DNA from: Nostoc sp. TCL240-02
Lineage (GTDB): Bacteria; Cyanobacteriota; Cyanobacteriia; Cyanobacteriales; Nostocaceae
Assembly (NCBI RefSeq): GCF_013343235.1
Contig: NZ_CP040094.1
Location: 7,187,001 to 7,251,000, forward strand
Direction of reading: 5' to 3'
Length of the DNA stretch: 64,000 bases
Below, piece after piece: positions 61,638 through 64,000 of this stretch (positions within the stretch are counted from its first letter, which is position 1; each line of letters begins with the position of its first letter). Under the pieces are notes generated by a model, which was given only the letters and a program-made list of their open reading frames with translations, did not search any database and was not told the origin of the DNA. The position numbers were made by a program, and so were the translations under genes.

Positions 61638-62492
61638 ATGGCTGGCATAATATCAGTTTCCCGCACGGATCTAGCGCAGCGTCGTAAAAAATTACGTCGG
61701 CGACGGCAGATGAGAATTATTCAAGCTATTTGGCGAACTTTTGCCATTACCGGTTTGGCAGGTGGATTGCTGTGGGTAGCAGTTCAACCAGTATGGGTGT
61801 TAAAAACTCCCAAACAAGTAGTGATGAAATCAGGCAATCAATTACTCTCAAATGAGACAACTCAATCCCTATTAGTGTTATCTTATCCCCAATCTTTGTG
61901 GCGGATTGAACCAGCAGCGATCGCCAACTCTTTGAAAAAACAACCAACTATTGCCCAAGCGATCGTGAGACGCCGCCTGTTTCCTCCCGGATTAAACATC
62001 GAAATCCAAGAACGAGTCCCTGTCGCAATTACTCAAACAGCAAGTGGGGCAAATCAGGGCACTGGCAATAAAAAAGTCACAATCGGCTTACTAGATGCAA
62101 GTGGGGCCTGGATACCTTTAGAAAAATACACATCACTGAATCCCACTAGGAAATTACCCAATCTCAGAGTAATTGGATCGCCCAAACAATACTGTCTCAA
62201 CTGGACTCAAATTCATCAAGCTATCAGCCAAAGTACTGTGAAAGTAGTGGAAATTGATTGCCAAAATCCAGCGAATTTAATTTTGAAAACAGAACTAGGA
62301 AATGTGCATCTTGGCGTTCCAGGTTCCCTGTTGTCTGAACAAATTAAGGTACTCGCCCAAATGCGCCATTTATCAGCGAAACTCGATTCTGGTCAAATAG
62401 AGTATATTGATCTGAAAAATCCCGATTTTCCCTTAGTACAAATGAACCAAAAAGATCAAAAATTAACTCCCAAAAACCCTAAAAATATCTAG
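61638..62492 (+). CDS. ftsQ: Cell division protein FtsQ (DivIB)
   Basis: 284 residues. A basic cytoplasmic N-terminus (RTDLAQRRKKLRRRRQMRII) precedes one membrane helix (AITGLAGGLLWVAVQPVWVL). A POTRA domain follows (MKSGNQLLSNETTQSLLVLS, then IVRRRLFPPGLNIEIQERVP), then the FtsQ/DivIB beta domain. It is a divisome assembly protein. It starts at ATG 61638 with AAAGGGG upstream. It lies 900 bp before ftsZ on the same strand, the conserved ftsQ-ftsZ order of cyanobacteria. Confidence 0.93.
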   Translation: MAGIISVSRTDLAQRRKKLRRRRQMRIIQAIWRTFAITGLAGGLLWVAVQPVWVLKTPKQVVMKSGNQLLSNETTQSLLVLSYPQSLWRIEPAAIANSLKKQPTIAQAIVRRRLFPPGLNIEIQERVPVAITQTASGANQGTGNKKVTIGLLDASGAWIPLEKYTSLNPTRKLPNLRVIGSPKQYCLNWTQIHQAISQSTVKVVEIDCQNPANLILKTELGNVHLGVPGSLLSEQIKVLAQMRHLSAKLDSGQIEYIDLKNPDFPLVQMNQKDQKLTPKNPKNI

Positions 62493-63397
62493 CGTGTTTA
62501 ATGTATTGATAGCTCCTAGTAAATTAAGAAGCTTTATGCTGATAAATATATTTATTATTTTCAGTTTTCCTGCAACTCGCGCGAAAATCGGCATTAACTT
62601 CTAATTAAAATGAGAAGATCAATCATGAAATCTCTCTTGTGAGTAAAACACTCTCAAATTGTTACCCTAACATCTAATAGTAGGGTGCAAGATGTCTGAC
62701 AATCTAACTTAGGTCTGTTGAGGATACTCCAAAGACAGTTTACTGAAGTTCAAATCTGTAACTTAAGGTACTGCCAAATATTGCGTAAAGGCTACTTTTG
62801 GGCAATCAGTTTGGACTATTCTGTACCATATTTCTTAATTGGTTTACGAAACCTCTAGGGAAATCTTGATTTGTTGACCACACTAGTGAGGGTTCTCGTA
62901 AGATAGACTATTGCTCAAACAAAGTGTCCATTAAGACCCCCCAAACAACAAATTAATCAGGTATAGTCTGACAAGTAAATTCTTGCTTACTTCAACCTTA
63001 AGAATAAGTAAGTATCAGGTAAATTTTGTGTCTAAAGTTGCAATTATCCCCAATGGTGAAACCTATTAACAATATTATTGAGGCAGATAAGATGCGCTGT
63101 AGTGTGTCTTTAGAAGTTATGTTCTCCGATGAGAAGAATGAAGAGATTAATGTCTGGTTGAAGTTATACAGATCACTTTTGGATAAATATAGGTATACTT
63201 CTCTAGAATTGGCTGTGCAATCGGCTGCATTAAAAGCTGATCTCATAGCAAATTTTCATACCGCCAATTCTGTTAGGCTTGGCAGTAGTGAAAACAATAA
63301 AGAACAGTGCCATAGTATTGTGGCAGTGTCAAACTATAGTTGACTCTTAAGTGAATAGCACCTGGAAAAGTCGTTTATCTACCCTCTCACAAATCCA
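62493..63397. other. Long ftsQ-ftsZ intergenic region
   Basis: 905 bp between two division genes. It should hold ftsZ promoters. GTAAATTCTTGCTTAC around 62974-62989 is a small palindrome (GTAA/TTAC arms), and CTTAAGAATAAGTAAG follows. A possible small gene within it is listed separately. Nothing else supported. Confidence 0.45.
63053..63343 (+). CDS. Possible small protein in the ftsQ-ftsZ spacer
   Basis: A frame of about 96 residues starting MVKPINNIIEADKMRCSVSL. Composition is protein-like: an amphipathic stretch DEKNEEINVWLKLYRSLLDK, then YRYTSLELAVQSAALKADLI. No good ribosome binding site, no family recognised, and other starts are possible. It may be a real small gene or chance. Confidence 0.3.
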   Translation: MVKPINNIIEADKMRCSVSLEVMFSDEKNEEINVWLKLYRSLLDKYRYTSLELAVQSAALKADLIANFHTANSVRLGSSENNKEQCHSIVAVSNYS

Positions 63398-64000
63398 ATG
63401 ACACTTGATAATAACCAAGGACTCACCTATAAAAATTCCCAATCTCCGGGACAGCCTGGGTTTTCTCTGGCAGTTAACTCGACCAATCCCTTTAATAACT
63501 CTGGGATGAACTTCGGACAAAATCACGATAATAAGAAGATTTTTACGGAAAATAGCCGCATTGGGGAAATTGTTCCTGGTCGGGTTGCCAACATCAAAGT
63601 GATTGGTGTCGGTGGCGGCGGTGGCAATGCCGTTAACCGCATGATCGAATCTGATGTCTCTGGTGTAGAGTTTTGGTCAATTAATACTGATGCCCAAGCT
63701 TTAACTCTGGCAGGCGCTCCCAGTAGATTGCAAATTGGACAAAAGCTAACGCGGGGCTTAGGAGCAGGTGGTAATCCTGCCATTGGTCAAAAGGCAGCGG
63801 AGGAATCACGAGACGAAATTGCTACAGCTTTAGAGGGTGCAGACCTAGTATTTATCACAGCTGGTATGGGCGGTGGTACAGGAACAGGTGCAGCCCCAAT
63901 CGTGGCAGAAGTAGCCAAAGAAATGGGCGCTCTCACTGTTGGGGTAGTCACACGTCCATTCGTTTTTGAGGGTCGCCGCCGCACCAGCCAAGCGGAACAA
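63398..64000 (+). CDS. ftsZ: Cell division protein FtsZ, N-terminal part (3' end outside window)
   Basis: 201 codons are visible to the window edge, in frame. A 60-residue N-terminal extension ([16 protein letters not shown] and on), typical of filamentous cyanobacteria, precedes the GTPase core. The core begins [19 protein letters not shown]. The GTP-binding tubulin signature [20 protein letters not shown] is complete. FtsZ polymerises into the division ring. It starts at ATG 63398, and a start inside the core would lose the extension. The rest of the gene lies beyond 64000. Confidence 0.98.
   Translation, partial: MTLDNNQGLTYKNSQSPGQPGFSLAVNSTNPFNNSGMNFGQNHDNKKIFTENSRIGEIVPGRVANIKVIGVGGGGGNAVNRMIESDVSGVEFWSINTDAQALTLAGAPSRLQIGQKLTRGLGAGGNPAIGQKAAEESRDEIATALEGADLVFITAGMGGGTGTGAAPIVAEVAKEMGALTVGVVTRPFVFEGRRRTSQAEQ

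Overview
The window comes from a filamentous, probably heterocyst-forming cyanobacterium of the Nostoc/Anabaena type. The sequence shows allophycocyanin core genes (apcE-apcA-apcB-apcC), photosystem II psbO, a two-subunit flavodiiron pair, a tmRNA whose tag is of the cyanobacterial ANNIV...ALVAA type, an xisI-family gene, many GCGATCGC (HIP1) octamers and runs of heptameric tandem repeats between genes. No CRISPR array and no tRNA gene were recognised. Statements about gene order in Nostoc sp. PCC 7120 are from memory.

Layout. 0-7.2 kb: the end of an IS630-type transposase that cuts into a small membrane-protein gene, the flv3-flv1 operon, a second broken IS630 copy and decayed coding remnants. 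7.3-14.2 kb: tmRNA, then the ATP synthase operon on the minus strand, transcribed atp1-atpI(a)-atpH(c)-atpG(b')-atpF(b)-atpD(delta)-atpA(alpha)-atpC(gamma). Beta and epsilon are absent, as is usual in cyanobacteria, where they sit elsewhere. 14.7-17.1 kb: a methyltransferase gene followed by a gene graveyard: a frameshifted xisI between two copies of an 84-bp flank, then stumps of a PP2C phosphatase and a kinase. 17.1-18.4 kb: a ComB-like phosphatase and an exported protein, end to end. 18.9-24.2 kb: the phycobilisome core genes. 24.3-25.5 kb: a dead IS630 copy with identifiable lesions.

25.5-31.6 kb is accessory: an EVE-type protein, a putative Fe(II)/2-oxoglutarate oxygenase, a divergent methyltransferase plus heme-oxygenase-like diiron oxidase overlapping by 4 bp, and then an H-NOX gas sensor with its HNOBA-histidine kinase. 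32-38 kb: ftsW, convergent with a two-gene unit for membrane proteins built from Ig-like domains, one ending in a WD40 propeller. 38.6-45.7 kb: a Uma2 protein and the sufBCDS iron-sulfur assembly operon, divergent from its repressor gene sufR with two matching operators between. 45.7-50.6 kb: small membrane, YbjQ and TPR proteins, an ABC ATPase pseudogene and a lipoprotein gene pair. 50.7-54.3 kb: a SigF-like sigma factor, psbO and a small conserved gene. 54.4-61 kb: a membrane-anchored STAND NTPase with 14 WD40 repeats and an upstream P-loop ATPase, probably one operon. 61.6-64 kb: ftsQ and the start of ftsZ, which runs off the window.

The housekeeping blocks (ATP synthase, phycobilisome core, Suf, PSII, division) are intact. 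The accessory DNA between them holds the broken transposases, repeat families and the least understood proteins. The best candidates for undescribed systems are the diiron oxidase/methyltransferase/2OG-oxygenase group beside an NO sensor, the Ig-TM-WD40 protein pair, and the STAND/P-loop ATPase pair.
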